From Sulfurovum sp. AR (GTDB lineage: Bacteria > Campylobacterota > Campylobacteria > Campylobacterales > Sulfurovaceae): a stretch of 64,000 nucleotides of DNA. Positions within the stretch are counted from its first letter, which is position 1; each line of letters starts with the position of its first letter. Shown here one piece after another: positions 26,264 through 37,061 of the stretch. The notes beneath the pieces are model-generated. The model saw nothing but the letters and a program-made list of their open reading frames with translations, was not told where the DNA came from and ran no database searches. The position numbers and the translations under genes are program-made. The stretch lies in contig NZ_AJLE01000009.1 of the NCBI RefSeq assembly GCF_000296775.1, positions 57,567 through 121,566 of the forward strand. The letters run 5' to 3'.

Positions 26264-27331
26264 ATGAAGATAAGAGCACAAAAACAAATTATAGAATCTA
26301 TACTCATTAATTTACAACCTTTTTTAGAGAAAAAAGATGCAAGTCAAATAACCTCACATATACTATTTTCAACACAAGACAATAAGTGTATTATTAAAGC
26401 CACCGATTCTGAAATAGGTTTACAAATTGTTACTGATAATATTAATATAGAAGCAGAAGGAGCATTTACTGCACACGGTAAAAAACTCCTGGATATTATA
26501 CGTATACTTAAAGATGATGACATTACCTTAGAACTTTTAGACAATACACTCATTATCAAACAAAAACATTCTAAATTTAAACTACCGACATTTGATGCTA
26601 ACTCTTATCCATCATTCCCTAATATAAATGATAAACCTCAAATTTCTCTGGATTCTCTAAGTTTGATTCAAAATCTTAAAAAGATCTCTCCTGCAATAGA
26701 CACGAACAATCCAAAATTTGAACTCAATGGTGCTTTGATCAATATAAAAAATGACGGCACAGATCTAGTAGGTACCGATACTAGAAGATTGGCCATTGCA
26801 ACCATACCAGGAAATAATAATGAAGCCCTCTCTTTAATTGTGCCTAAAAAAGCTATTTTGGAAATTCAAAAACTTTTTTTAGATCAAATCAATATCTTCT
26901 TTGATGAAACAAACCTTATTATTTCAAATGAAAACTATTATTTCTATACAAGATTGATCAATGGAAAATTCCCGGATTATCAACGTATCATCCCTGCTAC
27001 AACAAAACATCAAATTACACTACCTAAAAAAGAAATGGTTGATGCGATAAAAATGATCACAACCATTTCACAAGAAATAAAAATGACACTTTTATCTGAT
27101 ACTATTATTTTTAACTCTTTGAGTGCAGATAATGTAGAAGCTAAAACAGAATTAGAGATCAATACAGGTCTCAATGATAAATTTGAACTTTCATTCAATA
27201 GTAGATATATCTTAGATTTTATTTCACAAGTCAATAAGAATGAATTTACTATTGAATTCAATGAACCATCACTGCCGTTTATTGTTAAAGACGATAATTT
27301 TATTACAATCATCATGCCAATCGTAGCATAA
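26264..27331 (+). CDS. dnaN: DNA polymerase III beta clamp DnaN
   Basis: A 355-residue sliding clamp with three similar domains. Characteristic segments are AEGAFTAHGKKLLDIIRIL in the first domain, the GTDTRRLAIATI core motif in the second, and the conserved C-terminus FIVKDDNFITIIMPI, close to the usual MPMRL ending. AAGGAG is 6 bases before the ATG. It sits just after the trio element and is followed 15 bases later by pyrG, not by recF or gyrB. Confidence 0.96.
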   Translation: MKIRAQKQIIESILINLQPFLEKKDASQITSHILFSTQDNKCIIKATDSEIGLQIVTDNINIEAEGAFTAHGKKLLDIIRILKDDDITLELLDNTLIIKQKHSKFKLPTFDANSYPSFPNINDKPQISLDSLSLIQNLKKISPAIDTNNPKFELNGALINIKNDGTDLVGTDTRRLAIATIPGNNNEALSLIVPKKAILEIQKLFLDQINIFFDETNLIISNENYYFYTRLINGKFPDYQRIIPATTKHQITLPKKEMVDAIKMITTISQEIKMTLLSDTIIFNSLSADNVEAKTELEINTGLNDKFELSFNSRYILDFISQVNKNEFTIEFNEPSLPFIVKDDNFITIIMPIVA

Positions 27332-27346
27332 AAGGAAAAGCGTTAT

Positions 27347-28978
27347 ATGAGTGAAAATAAAACAAAATATATTTTTGTTACAGGTGGTGTACTTTCATCT
27401 TTAGGAAAAGGTATTACTGCTGCAAGTATAGGAACATTATTAAAACATACAGGACAACGTGTAGGCGTACTAAAACTCGATCCCTATATCAATGTTGACC
27501 CTGGTACTATGTCTCCTTTGGAACATGGTGAGGTTTTTGTTACCAAAGATGGTGCAGAAACAGACCTTGATCTTGGTCATTATGAAAGATTTTTAGATAC
27601 TTCATTGACACAAAACAATAACTTTACCACAGGTCTTGTTTACAAAACGGTTATTGAAAATGAACGTAAAGGAAAATATCTTGGAAAAACGATCCAAGTG
27701 GTTCCTCATATTGTAAACGAAATTAAAGATCGTATCGTTAAAGCAGGCGAAAATAAAGATATTCTCATTGTTGAACTGGGTGGTACAACAGGTGATATCG
27801 AAGGTTTACCGTTTTTAGAAACGATCAGACAAATGAAACATGAATTTGGTAAAACGCAGGTCATGAATATACACGTCACGCTTTTACCTTATATCAAAGC
27901 TGCAGGAGAGCTTAAAACAAAGCCGACACAGCATTCTGTACAGGAACTTAGACGCATAGGAATTGCACCGCATATGTTGGTACTCCGTGCTGAAGTGCCA
28001 GTTTCTACTGAAATTAAACGAAAAATAGCCTACTCTTGTGATGTAGATGAAGATTCTGTAATCGTTGCTGCTGATGCACCTACGATTTATCAAGTACCTT
28101 TAAACTTTTTAGATCAAGATATATTAACACCTATTTGTAAACAATTGGATCTACATGATTGCCAGCCTAACATGGATAAATGGAGAGATCTGGTACATAA
28201 GATCATTATGCCTAGTGACAGTATGAAAATTGCATTTGTAGGTAAATACCTGGATCTTAAAGAGTCTTATAAGTCTTTAACAGAAGCCCTTATTCATGCA
28301 GGTGCACATCTTGATACAAAAGTAGAGATCAAATGGGTGGACAGTGAGAAGGTTGAAGATGACGGTGCGCAAAAATATTTGAGTGACTGTGACGGTATTT
28401 TGGTTGCAGGTGGTTTTGGCGGACGTGGTGTAGAAGGTAAAATTCAGGCCATTCAATATGCAAGAGAAAATAAAATACCATTTTTAGGTATTTGCCTTGG
28501 TATGCAACTGGCAATGGTAGAATTTGCCAGAAATGTACTGGGTATAAACGATGCAACGTCTGTAGAATTTGATGAGAATACCCCAAATCCTATTATTTAT
28601 CTTATCGATGAATTCATAGATGCGAGTGGTTCAAAACAGGTAAGAACTACGACATCTCCAATGGGTGGGACCATGCGTCTTGGTGAATATGAATGTGAAA
28701 CAAAAGAGGGTTCAAATCTTAGAGCAGCTTATGGTTCTAAAGTGATTTACGAAAGACATAGACACCGGTATGAAGCAAACCCTAAATATAGAGAAGCGTT
28801 AGAGGCAAAGGGTATGGAAATTACAGGTGAATCTGACGGACTGATAGAAGCAGTAGAAGTGAAAGATCACCCATGGTTCTTAGGTGTACAGTTCCACCCG
28901 GAATTTACTTCTAGACTCCAAAATGCCAATCCATCGATCTTGGCTTTTGTCAATGCAGCACTTCAACATAAAAAATAG
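27347..28978 (+). CDS. pyrG: CTP synthase PyrG
   Basis: A 543-residue enzyme aminating UTP to CTP with glutamine. The N-terminal amidoligase domain shows [33 protein letters not shown] and [12 protein letters not shown]. The C-terminal class I glutamine amidotransferase has the nucleophile in [11 protein letters not shown] and the His-Glu pair in [11 protein letters not shown]. Full length. The recJ ATG begins at the base after its stop, and dnaN ends 15 bases before it, so dnaN-pyrG-recJ is probably one transcript. Confidence 0.98.
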   Translation: MSENKTKYIFVTGGVLSSLGKGITAASIGTLLKHTGQRVGVLKLDPYINVDPGTMSPLEHGEVFVTKDGAETDLDLGHYERFLDTSLTQNNNFTTGLVYKTVIENERKGKYLGKTIQVVPHIVNEIKDRIVKAGENKDILIVELGGTTGDIEGLPFLETIRQMKHEFGKTQVMNIHVTLLPYIKAAGELKTKPTQHSVQELRRIGIAPHMLVLRAEVPVSTEIKRKIAYSCDVDEDSVIVAADAPTIYQVPLNFLDQDILTPICKQLDLHDCQPNMDKWRDLVHKIIMPSDSMKIAFVGKYLDLKESYKSLTEALIHAGAHLDTKVEIKWVDSEKVEDDGAQKYLSDCDGILVAGGFGGRGVEGKIQAIQYARENKIPFLGICLGMQLAMVEFARNVLGINDATSVEFDENTPNPIIYLIDEFIDASGSKQVRTTTSPMGGTMRLGEYECETKEGSNLRAAYGSKVIYERHRHRYEANPKYREALEAKGMEITGESDGLIEAVEVKDHPWFLGVQFHPEFTSRLQNANPSILAFVNAALQHKK

Positions 28979-30559
28979 ATGGTTCGCCCATTAACACTCA
29001 CAGGGTTAGAAACACTTTTAACTATGCGCTTTGAAGAGGGTTTCCTCTCTTTGCGGGATCTACCTAAACCTTCTTTGTTTAAAGATATGGATAGAGCAAC
29101 AGAACGTATCGTTGATGCCATTAAAAATAGAGAAAAAATAACCATTATCGGTGACTATGATGTCGATGGCGTCACCTCTACCACTTTGATGAAACTTTTT
29201 TTCGATGAAATCGGTTATCCTATAGAGTGGATCATACCAAACCGGTTTAAAGATGGATATGGGCTCTCTGCAAATATCATACCTCGTATAATCGGTACAG
29301 ATCTGGCACTCACAGTGGATAACGGTATTTCAGCTGTCTATGCAGCCCAACTTTGTAAAGAAGAGGGTATAGATCTTATTATTACAGATCATCATCTTTT
29401 AGCGCCTGAAGTACCAGAAGCTTATGCCATCATAAACCAAAAACAAGAAACATGTACTTTTCCTTATAAAGATGTGTGTGGTGCTCAAATTGCATGGTAT
29501 CTTATTGCCTCACTTAAAAATGCACTTGAGATTAAAATTGACATGATGGCATATATGGAATTGGTCTCTATTGCTATTATTGCAGATATGATGCCACTGC
29601 AGCATATTAACCGGGCAATGGTTCTTGCAGGGATCAAAGCGCTCAATCAGAGTAAACGGCCTGCGATCAGAGCTTTTCTTGAACACAGTCAAAAAGAGAT
29701 GATCACATCAGAAGATATAGGATTCTTTCTTGCACCGTTACTGAATAGTGCAGGGCGGATGGAAGATGCCTCTTTTGCCGTAGATTTTCTCACTTCGACT
29801 AATATCTATGATGCTAGAGTAAGATTGGAACGTCTTATAGAATTTAATACCCTTAGAAAAGCTACCGAACATGATATTACACAAAAAGCCATAACCCAAG
29901 TGGAACAGGATGACAAAGTGGCGATTGTGGTTGGTGAAGCGTGGCATGAAGGCGTTGTAGGTATCGTAGCGGCAAGGGTGGCACGGGCATGTGAAAAACC
30001 TTGTATCATACTTACACAAAGTGAAGAGGGATTACTGAAAGGGAGTGGTAGAAGTTTTGGAGAGTGTGATCTCTTTGCTATTGTAGATGGTGCTAGAATG
30101 CATTTAGAGAAGTTTGGAGGTCATCAAGCAGCCATTGGTCTCTCTTTAAAAGAAGAGAGCTTAGAAACCTTTAAAATGGAAGTAGAGAGAAATTTTAAAG
30201 AAGGTGCTTATGTGAAAGAACTGTTTGACCCGGATATTGTAGGAAATCTGCATTTTTCTGCTATCTCTTTTGAGTTGACATCCCTCATGAAGAAGTATGA
30301 ACCTTACGGACAGGGAAATGCTACACCAAAATTTGTCAGTAGCAATGTGGAGATTCTTCAGGCAGACACTATGGGTAAAGAGGGAGAACACATACGTTTT
30401 TCTTTTGCCCAGGATGGTGTCGTGATGCAGGGAGTGAAATTCAAGACACGAGAAGTATTTGAAACGGGTACTAAAGTTGATATCGTCTATACAGTCACTG
30501 AAAATCATTTTCGGGGAAGGGTTACTTTACAACTGATGGTAGATAAAATCGTCACATGA
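28979..30559 (+). CDS. recJ: Single-strand DNA exonuclease RecJ
   Basis: A 526-residue 5'-3' exonuclease of the DHH family, used in recombination and mismatch repair. The metal motifs are GDYDVDGVTS near residue 57, VDNGIS and ITDHHLL (DHH) near residue 135. The DHHA1 part contains GVVGIVAARVA and the substrate motif GSGRSFGECDLFAIV; KFGGHQAAIG is also canonical. The C-terminal OB-like region (YEPYGQGNATPKF) is present. Its start directly follows the pyrG stop with no gap. Confidence 0.96.
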   Translation: MVRPLTLTGLETLLTMRFEEGFLSLRDLPKPSLFKDMDRATERIVDAIKNREKITIIGDYDVDGVTSTTLMKLFFDEIGYPIEWIIPNRFKDGYGLSANIIPRIIGTDLALTVDNGISAVYAAQLCKEEGIDLIITDHHLLAPEVPEAYAIINQKQETCTFPYKDVCGAQIAWYLIASLKNALEIKIDMMAYMELVSIAIIADMMPLQHINRAMVLAGIKALNQSKRPAIRAFLEHSQKEMITSEDIGFFLAPLLNSAGRMEDASFAVDFLTSTNIYDARVRLERLIEFNTLRKATEHDITQKAITQVEQDDKVAIVVGEAWHEGVVGIVAARVARACEKPCIILTQSEEGLLKGSGRSFGECDLFAIVDGARMHLEKFGGHQAAIGLSLKEESLETFKMEVERNFKEGAYVKELFDPDIVGNLHFSAISFELTSLMKKYEPYGQGNATPKFVSSNVEILQADTMGKEGEHIRFSFAQDGVVMQGVKFKTREVFETGTKVDIVYTVTENHFRGRVTLQLMVDKIVT

Positions 30560-30606
30560 TGGTTTATTTTCTAGATTGAATTAGTAAAGATCCAAATGAT
30601 AAAAAA

Positions 30607-30682
30607 CGTTAAAACAGATAGGTGGAGTGTGTATTCAAAAAGGAGATTACAATAAAAAAATTGTAATGTATCTGTTTTAACG
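30607..30682. repeat. Nested inverted repeat of 76 bases (possible small RNA or mini-element)
   Basis: Outer arms CGTTAAAACAGATA (30607-30620) and TATCTGTTTTAACG (30669-30682) are a perfect 14-bp inverted repeat. Inside, ATTACAAT (30646-30653) and ATTGTAAT (30660-30667) form a second hairpin, and AAAAAGGAG lies unpaired before it. It sits in the 294-base gap after recJ, which has no gene I can support; the rest of the gap is AT-rich and ends in the nifU-side hairpin. Confidence 0.5.
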
Positions 30683-30813
30683 CCCATAGATTAGGGATAA
30701 ATACTATGGATAAGATAAGTATAACCTAGGTCATTCAATAAATATACATATTTCTGTATATTTTTTAATCAATTGAATAGAAATCTTAAATTATTGATAA
30801 TATTATTAGATGA

Positions 30814-30836
30814 ACCTAAGGCAAAAAGCCTTAGGT
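30814..30836 (-). terminator. Stem-loop downstream of nifU
   Basis: ACCTAAGGC and GCCTTAGGT form a perfect 9-bp stem with a 5-base A (minus strand: T) loop, 18 bases past the nifU stop. No clear U tail, but it is the obvious candidate terminator for nifSU. Confidence 0.55.
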
Positions 30837-30853
30837 ATGTTAATGGAGAGAGA

Positions 30854-31828
30854 TTAAATTGGTAAAACTCTGATGTTTTCGTCTAGTTTCTCTTTTAAAA
30901 TGTTTTCTATAGCGAAAAGTGTACCTGTACTTGAACTTGCACAACCAGAACATGCACCTAAATAACGGATGTAAATGTCAAAGTTCGCACCGTTCTCTTT
31001 GATGTCAAGGATCTCCATGTCACCGCCGTCCATCACAAGCATTTGTCTGATATTTTCATCGACTACTTTATCGACTGCTTTGATACGCTGAACGATAGTC
31101 ATTTTAGCAAAATCAGCAGCAGGACCACCTTCATTACCAAGCGTTGCACCAGCAGCGATTTTTTCCTTTTCATACTCTTCTAACAAGTCTACAAGATAGA
31201 CATCTTTTTCCTCGTGTCCACCAGGTTTGATACATGATTTACAAAATGCACCTGCTTTTGTGTAATCTGTGATCTGTTCCACTGTAGTAAGGTCATTAAG
31301 ACGGATCACCTCTTGGAGTGTAGAGAGTGTGATACGTGCACATTCACACACGATCACTTCCTCTTCAAAGCTTTCGATATCTACACCTTTATACTGTGCT
31401 GCAGCTTTCTTGATCACATCATAAGCCATAACAGAACAGTGCATTTTTTGCGGTGGCACTGCCGGGGTATCAGCGTCATCACGCATTGCTTTTTCAACAT
31501 CGATATTTGTGATCTTCACAGCTTCATCCACTGTTTTGCCTTTACAGAGTTCAGCCATTGTATCAGAAGAAGCAATAGCAGTACCACAACCAAAACTTTT
31601 GAACTTAGATGAAAGAATTCTATCTGTTTCAGGATCTACTGCCCAGTAAAGTCTTACGGCATCCCCACAGCTCTCTGCACCAAAGTCGGCAACGATGAGT
31701 CTTGCACCCATCTCTTTTGCTTCTTCTTCCGTGATCTCACCCATGTTTTGCGGGTTGTTCATTAAATCTGTTACTTTATTGCTATACTCATCCCAGATGG
31801 TACCGCCTACTAAACTATCTATACCCAT
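30854..31828 (-). CDS. nifU: Fe-S cluster scaffold NifU (three-domain form)
   Basis: A 324-residue modular scaffold. The IscU-like N-domain (about 1-130) carries ADFGAESCGDAVRLYW and SFGCGTAIASSD with ligand cysteines, and a third in PPQKMHCSVMAYD. A central BFD-type [2Fe-2S] domain shows IVCECARITLS and AFCKSCIKPGG. The C-terminal NifU-like domain has the CxxC in YLGACSGCASS. As in Helicobacter pylori, NifS/NifU is expected to be the housekeeping Fe-S assembly pair rather than nitrogenase-dedicated; no nif genes are nearby. It follows nifS after 27 bases. Confidence 0.95.
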   Translation of the reverse strand: MGIDSLVGGTIWDEYSNKVTDLMNNPQNMGEITEEEAKEMGARLIVADFGAESCGDAVRLYWAVDPETDRILSSKFKSFGCGTAIASSDTMAELCKGKTVDEAVKITNIDVEKAMRDDADTPAVPPQKMHCSVMAYDVIKKAAAQYKGVDIESFEEEVIVCECARITLSTLQEVIRLNDLTTVEQITDYTKAGAFCKSCIKPGGHEEKDVYLVDLLEEYEKEKIAAGATLGNEGGPAADFAKMTIVQRIKAVDKVVDENIRQMLVMDGGDMEILDIKENGANFDIYIRYLGACSGCASSSTGTLFAIENILKEKLDENIRVLPI

Positions 31829-31855
31829 AATATATCCTTTCTTATTTTCTATCTA

Positions 31856-33061
<1,206 letters not shown>

Positions 33062-33117
33062 TCATTTTCTCCTTTGAATAGGACCAAATCCATTCAATTT
33101 CATTTAAATTTTTTTTG

Positions 33118-33131
33118 TAATGATACTCATT
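33118..33131. promoter_or_regulatory. Fur-box-like operator upstream of nifS
   Basis: TAATGATACTCATT differs at one position from the core of the classical Fur box (AATGATAATCATT). It lies between the nifS start and its probable promoter. Iron control of nifS is known for Helicobacter; here it is an inference from the site. The rest of the 276-base nifS-folE spacer contains no supported gene; an 11-bp direct repeat (33213-33223, 33260-33270) of unknown meaning is present. Confidence 0.45.
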
Positions 33132-33314
33132 TTAATTGAGACAATTTTAGTCCTAATTAGTTTTACGCATAATACGCTGTTATTCTTAAATTAAGATAAA
33201 TTTTAAGTTAAAGAGGAGAGTTTTACTCTGGTTTATATGGTTTTTGGCTGATCTACAACGAGGAGAGTTTAAATACGGAATATTATAGAAGTGATCTGCA
33301 AGTTACAAATACCA

Positions 33315-33335
33315 AATACGGAGACTATCCGTATT
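33315..33335 (-). terminator. Likely terminator of folE
   Basis: AATACGGA and TCCGTATT form an 8-bp stem with a GACTA loop (plus-strand reading), starting 3 bases beyond the folE stop. The minus-strand tail is only mildly U-rich. Confidence 0.5.
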
Positions 33336-33337
33336 GT

Positions 33338-33916
33338 TTAAAAATTTGAAGGGGTAGGAGTATTGATAAGGTTATAAAATTCGTTTCTGGTACGTTCATC
33401 ACTTTTAAATAGACCACGCAGCGCAGAACTGACTGTCGTTGAATTGATTTTTTGCACCCCTCTCATCTCCATACACATATGGCGTGCATGTACGACTACT
33501 GCTACACCTTTAGGTTTGATCGTTTCCAAAATAGCATCTGCGATCTGTTCGGTCATCTGTTCTTGTATCTGCAGACGTCTGGCATAGACATTGACGATGC
33601 GGGGGATCTTTGAGAGACCCACGACTTTTCCGTCAGGTATATATGCAACATGGGCTCGTCCTATAATAGGAAGCATGTGATGTTCACACATAGAGTAGAA
33701 CTCGATATCACGTACCAGTACCATCTCATCATTACTTGTGCTGAAGAGTGCTTGATTCAGTATCTCTTTGGGGTCTTGCTGGTAACCCTCTGTCAGGAAT
33801 TGGAGTGCTTTGGCAACACGGCTTGGTGTTTTAAGTAAACCTTCCCGTGTAGGGTCTTCTCCTAAAAGTTCAAGGACTTTGGTCACAGCCTGTTCAAATT
33901 CTTCTTCTTTATTCAT
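33338..33916 (-). CDS. folE: GTP cyclohydrolase I FolE
   Basis: About 192 residues from the ATG at 33916 (AGG 8 bases upstream, family-like start [11 protein letters not shown]); a GTG at 33943 overlapping the mutY stop would add nine residues. It opens GTP to 7,8-dihydroneopterin triphosphate for folate or queuosine-type pathways. The zinc and active-site residues are in [21 protein letters not shown], and the second ligand Cys in [16 protein letters not shown]. Full family length. mutY lies immediately upstream and is probably co-transcribed. Confidence 0.95.
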   Translation of the reverse strand: MNKEEEFEQAVTKVLELLGEDPTREGLLKTPSRVAKALQFLTEGYQQDPKEILNQALFSTSNDEMVLVRDIEFYSMCEHHMLPIIGRAHVAYIPDGKVVGLSKIPRIVNVYARRLQIQEQMTEQIADAILETIKPKGVAVVVHARHMCMEMRGVQKINSTTVSSALRGLFKSDERTRNEFYNLINTPTPSNF

Positions 33917-33939
33917 GATAGTACCTAATGAGATATTTT

Positions 33940-34887
33940 TCACATTGTAGCTAAAAACAATTTAACAATCTTCTCATCTACTTTAGAGATAGCGAGTTTT
34001 TGTATCTCATCGACACTAAAATAGTCAGAGTGTTCAGGCGTATGTTCATAATAGAGATAGACTTTACAGTTGAGTTTAAAGTGTGTATAAACATGGGTGA
34101 CTTCACCCAGATAATCAGAAGCACACTCCGGGATCTCCACAGATTCAAACCCCCAAAGGCCATGCAGGAATTTACCTTTTCTTTGTCTCAGTGAGAGTTT
34201 ATCTTCATAGATATGGATAAGAATATTTTGTTCTCTGGTCGGTACCATACGTTTCTTTTTTTCAGGATAGCGTTCAGGATCTTCTTTTCCTTTACAGATA
34301 TCACTAAGAGGACAGATCTCACATTTAGGATTTCTAGGCAGACAGATCGTTGCCCCTATATCCATCATTGCCTGGTTGTAGTCAAAAGGATTGACTTTGT
34401 CTACCAGATCATAAGCGATCTCCCAGAGTCTTTTCTCTGTGGGCTTGATGATCTGGTGTAGACGGCACAGTATACGTTTGACATTGGCTTCCATGATAGG
34501 AACAGGTTGGTGAAAGGCAAAGGCAGCAACGGCATGGGCAGTATTTTTACCGATACCTGGAAGTTTGATGAGTTTCTCTATATCACTTGGCAGTTCATCT
34601 ACAAGTGTGGCGGTCTTGTGTAGGTTCTTGGCACGATTGTAGTAGCCAAGCCCTTCCCACATCTTTAATACATCATCCAAAGGTGCTTCCCCTAAACTTT
34701 TTAGGCTGGGAAAACGTTCAATAAAAGGGATGTAGTATCTCTCCAATACGGTTTTGACCTGTGTCTGTTGAAGCATCACTTCCGAGAGGTAGATATAATA
34801 TGCTTCATCTGTGTTGCGCCAGGGGAGGTCCAGTCTTCCGCTTTGCTGGTACCACTCTTGGATGGTTTGGTGGGTTTTTCTATACAT
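33940..34887 (-). CDS. mutY: Adenine DNA glycosylase MutY
   Basis: About 315 residues from the ATG at 34887, giving [18 protein letters not shown]; upstream codons encode an unrelated hydrophobic stretch. It removes A mispaired with 8-oxo[25 protein letters not shown] holds the catalytic Glu, [17 protein letters not shown] is the helix-hairpin-helix with the key Asp-region, [24 protein letters not shown] gives the CX6CX2CX5C [4Fe-4S] ligands. A NUDIX-like C-terminal domain reads from about residue 215. The -10 box is so close that the message may be leaderless. Confidence 0.94.
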   Translation of the reverse strand: MYRKTHQTIQEWYQQSGRLDLPWRNTDEAYYIYLSEVMLQQTQVKTVLERYYIPFIERFPSLKSLGEAPLDDVLKMWEGLGYYNRAKNLHKTATLVDELPSDIEKLIKLPGIGKNTAHAVAAFAFHQPVPIMEANVKRILCRLHQIIKPTEKRLWEIAYDLVDKVNPFDYNQAMMDIGATICLPRNPKCEICPLSDICKGKEDPERYPEKKKRMVPTREQNILIHIYEDKLSLRQRKGKFLHGLWGFESVEIPECASDYLGEVTHVYTHFKLNCKVYLYYEHTPEHSDYFSVDEIQKLAISKVDEKIVKLFLATM

Positions 34888-34893
34888 GATGGG

Positions 34894-34899
34894 ATTATA
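34894..34899 (-). promoter_or_regulatory. -10 element abutting the mutY start
   Basis: On the minus strand ATGCTATAATCCCATC precedes the ATG at 34887; TATAAT ends 6 bases before it, so transcription would begin at or next to the start codon. There is no Shine-Dalgarno sequence. Confidence 0.5.
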
Positions 34900-35079
34900 G
34901 CATGTGTTGCTTTGTACGCCCAGAATCAAGAGAAAGAAAATCAACGCTTGTACCATCATTATATAATAGGGTATCCAAGCAAACATTTTTATGAAGTTCA
35001 GTTTATTTTATGGTTAATCACATATTAATACAACTTTTATTACCATAAGAGATTCTATTGAACATGATAAGGAAGACGT

Positions 35080-36075
35080 ATGAAATTAAAGAGAGTGATA
35101 TTGGCATTTTTGATGCTTTTTGGACTGGCACAGGCGGATGTGCCTTCCAATGCGGCAGAAACAAAATTAACAGCAGAACTTTGGGGGAATGAAGGTAATC
35201 AGGCAGTTCAATTGGATTCATTGATCAAAAAGATCAATACAATTGGTTATTCTGTCGTGCAAGCGAATAGAAATATACAAGTACATTGGCAAAACATGTT
35301 TAATGAGAAGACTTTGGAGATGATCTCTTTCTATGGTCTTGTAAATATAGAGGCACTGAGACCGCTTTTGCTTAAAAACCCAGATTTCGGCGCTTATGCC
35401 CCTTTCAACTTCTTTGGCTATAAAACACTTGATAAAGAGGATAATAACACCTGGTATGGACACCTTACTCCAAATACTATGCTGGATATCATCGGTGAGA
35501 AAGATGTAGAGACAAGGAAAGAATTTACAGATATGGTAGGTTCTTTTGATGCATTGGTAGAAAAAGAGATGAAGCCTACAAAATCAAAAAGGTTTGAACA
35601 TACGAAGCCATTACCAAAAAACGGGTTGACAAGAATGGTGAAAAAGTTTGAAAGAACAGATGACCTAGAGACATTTGTTGAAGAGTTTGTTATGGACCAT
35701 GATGGACGTTTCTCTCAACATCATTTTGTCATTGCAGGGTTTATTGATTTTAAATTTGAATATGCCGATATGGAGATGGAATTTGACAAATATGATGCTT
35801 ACTGGGTCTCTATGCTTTGCCACTTTGAATTCTCAAACTCTATCTTCAACAGAGGTATGCCTCAAGCAGGTATGTTCGCACCATGTTCAGTCTATTTCTA
35901 TGTTCCTAAGGGAACTAATGAACTTCACGTAGGGTATGCAAGTGTAGATAACTGGATCAATGCACTCGACTTTAAAGACCAAAAACGTATTGATCATATG
36001 AGGGCGATCGATGCAGAAGTGGTTGAAACCTTTAAAGAGATGGGCTTTGAAGTAGTCACTCTCGGTAAAGACTAG
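35080..36075 (+). CDS. Secreted protein with probable DUF302-like C-terminal part
   Basis: A 331-residue protein with a clear signal peptide (MKLKRVILAFLMLFGLAQA, cleavage after residue 19). A second half resembles DUF302, around APCSVYFYVPKGTNELHVGYASVDNWINAL. The first half includes a pattern (VQANRNIQVHWQN, then a SFYGLVNIEALRPLLLKNP segment) that also appears, diverged, in the next gene. Likely periplasmic. Not an enzyme I can name. RBS is weak (GGAAGACGT). It shares direction, spacing (46 bases) and layout with its neighbour. Confidence 0.62.
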   Translation: MKLKRVILAFLMLFGLAQADVPSNAAETKLTAELWGNEGNQAVQLDSLIKKINTIGYSVVQANRNIQVHWQNMFNEKTLEMISFYGLVNIEALRPLLLKNPDFGAYAPFNFFGYKTLDKEDNNTWYGHLTPNTMLDIIGEKDVETRKEFTDMVGSFDALVEKEMKPTKSKRFEHTKPLPKNGLTRMVKKFERTDDLETFVEEFVMDHDGRFSQHHFVIAGFIDFKFEYADMEMEFDKYDAYWVSMLCHFEFSNSIFNRGMPQAGMFAPCSVYFYVPKGTNELHVGYASVDNWINALDFKDQKRIDHMRAIDAEVVETFKEMGFEVVTLGKD

Positions 36076-36121
36076 CGCTTACAAAAGACAAGTTAAAGAA
36101 AATAGTATAAAAAGGAAATAG

Positions 36122-36928
36122 ATGAAATTTACCAAAATGGCATTAGCGTTCTTATTGGCATTTGCTACACTGCAGGCAGAAGGAACTAAACTGGATATCT
36201 CTGCACCTGCACCGGAAGTATTAAGCACATATTATGCTGCAAAAGCACAAAGTACAGAAAAAGTAGAATCAAAATTGAAAGCCAACGGCTTTTCCATTTT
36301 GGCTACGACTACACCGATCAAAGGTGCAACGGTGATCACAGTGACCAATGATGAGCTCAAGGCTACAAATACTTGGCTGGCAACACTGAATGTACTTGTC
36401 AATGAAAAAGAAGTACGCATACAAAATCCATCCTATTTTGGTGCAGCTTACCTTCAGGACAAGTATACCTATGGTCAGTTTTCCGGAACATTGAAATCTT
36501 TTCAAAAAGCACTCGGTGACCTTTATACGGTAGAAGATGAGTTCAAACTTTCAAAACTTCCACACTATCAGTTCATGATGGGTATGGCCCATGTAGAGGA
36601 TACGATCGAAGTAGGTGAAGGTGAAGACCTGGAAACAAAACTCAAAGAGAACAAATATGTAGCTTACACGCTTAAACTTCCTAATGGATCAACACTGGTC
36701 GGGCATAACCTAAGAAGCAGAACAAATAAATTCCTTCTTAAGATAGATGCAGCGCATAATGCACATATCTTGCCGTATAGAAGTATGATCAAAGAGGGTA
36801 AAGCGGTGATGTTGGACCCTAAATATTATTTGGCGGTCTCGTTACCTCTTTTAAGTATGACGGAGTTTATGAAAATAGCCTCTGCTCCGGGTAATATAGA
36901 AAAAGATATCAAAAGAACCTATAAATAG
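36122..36928 (+). CDS. Secreted protein, diverged partner of the preceding gene
   Basis: A 268-residue protein with a signal peptide (MKFTKMALAFLLAFATLQA). It shows KLKANGFSILATTTPIKGATVITVTNDEL, a DUF302-like opening strand-helix-strand, then NPSYFGAAYLQDKYTYGQFSGTLKSFQKALGD, which aligns by eye with the region NPDFGAYAPFNFF to TMLDIIG in the upstream protein. AAAAGGAAATAG precedes the ATG. Periplasmic, function unknown; probably a duplicated or co-evolving pair. Confidence 0.6.
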   Translation: MKFTKMALAFLLAFATLQAEGTKLDISAPAPEVLSTYYAAKAQSTEKVESKLKANGFSILATTTPIKGATVITVTNDELKATNTWLATLNVLVNEKEVRIQNPSYFGAAYLQDKYTYGQFSGTLKSFQKALGDLYTVEDEFKLSKLPHYQFMMGMAHVEDTIEVGEGEDLETKLKENKYVAYTLKLPNGSTLVGHNLRSRTNKFLLKIDAAHNAHILPYRSMIKEGKAVMLDPKYYLAVSLPLLSMTEFMKIASAPGNIEKDIKRTYK

Positions 36929-36940
36929 TATGACTTTTTT

Positions 36941-36965
36941 GTTCTCCAGGTTAAACCTGGAGAAC
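36941..36965 (+). terminator. Strong stem-loop after the secreted pair
   Basis: GTTCTCCAGGTT and AACCTGGAGAAC are perfect 12-base arms around one central A, 13 bases past the stop, followed by TCTGTTTACAACCTC. The most stable-looking hairpin in the window outside tRNAs; likely terminates the two-gene operon before tig. Confidence 0.65.
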
Positions 36966-37061
36966 TCTGTTTACAACCTCTTTTCCTCCTACCATTTTAA
37001 CGCTTATTGGTATTTCAACATTATTTAGATAAAATCACATCATTATATATAAAGGATTGTA

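Noticed and set aside
33213..33270. 11-bp direct repeat (GAGGAGAGTTT) in the folE-nifS spacer as coding or mobile element ends
   Set aside because: No frame of more than a few codons follows either copy and no inverted ends or target duplications are present.
34888..34986. Upstream extension of mutY
   Set aside because: The added 33 residues are a hydrophobic stretch unlike MutY and span the TATAAT promoter element.
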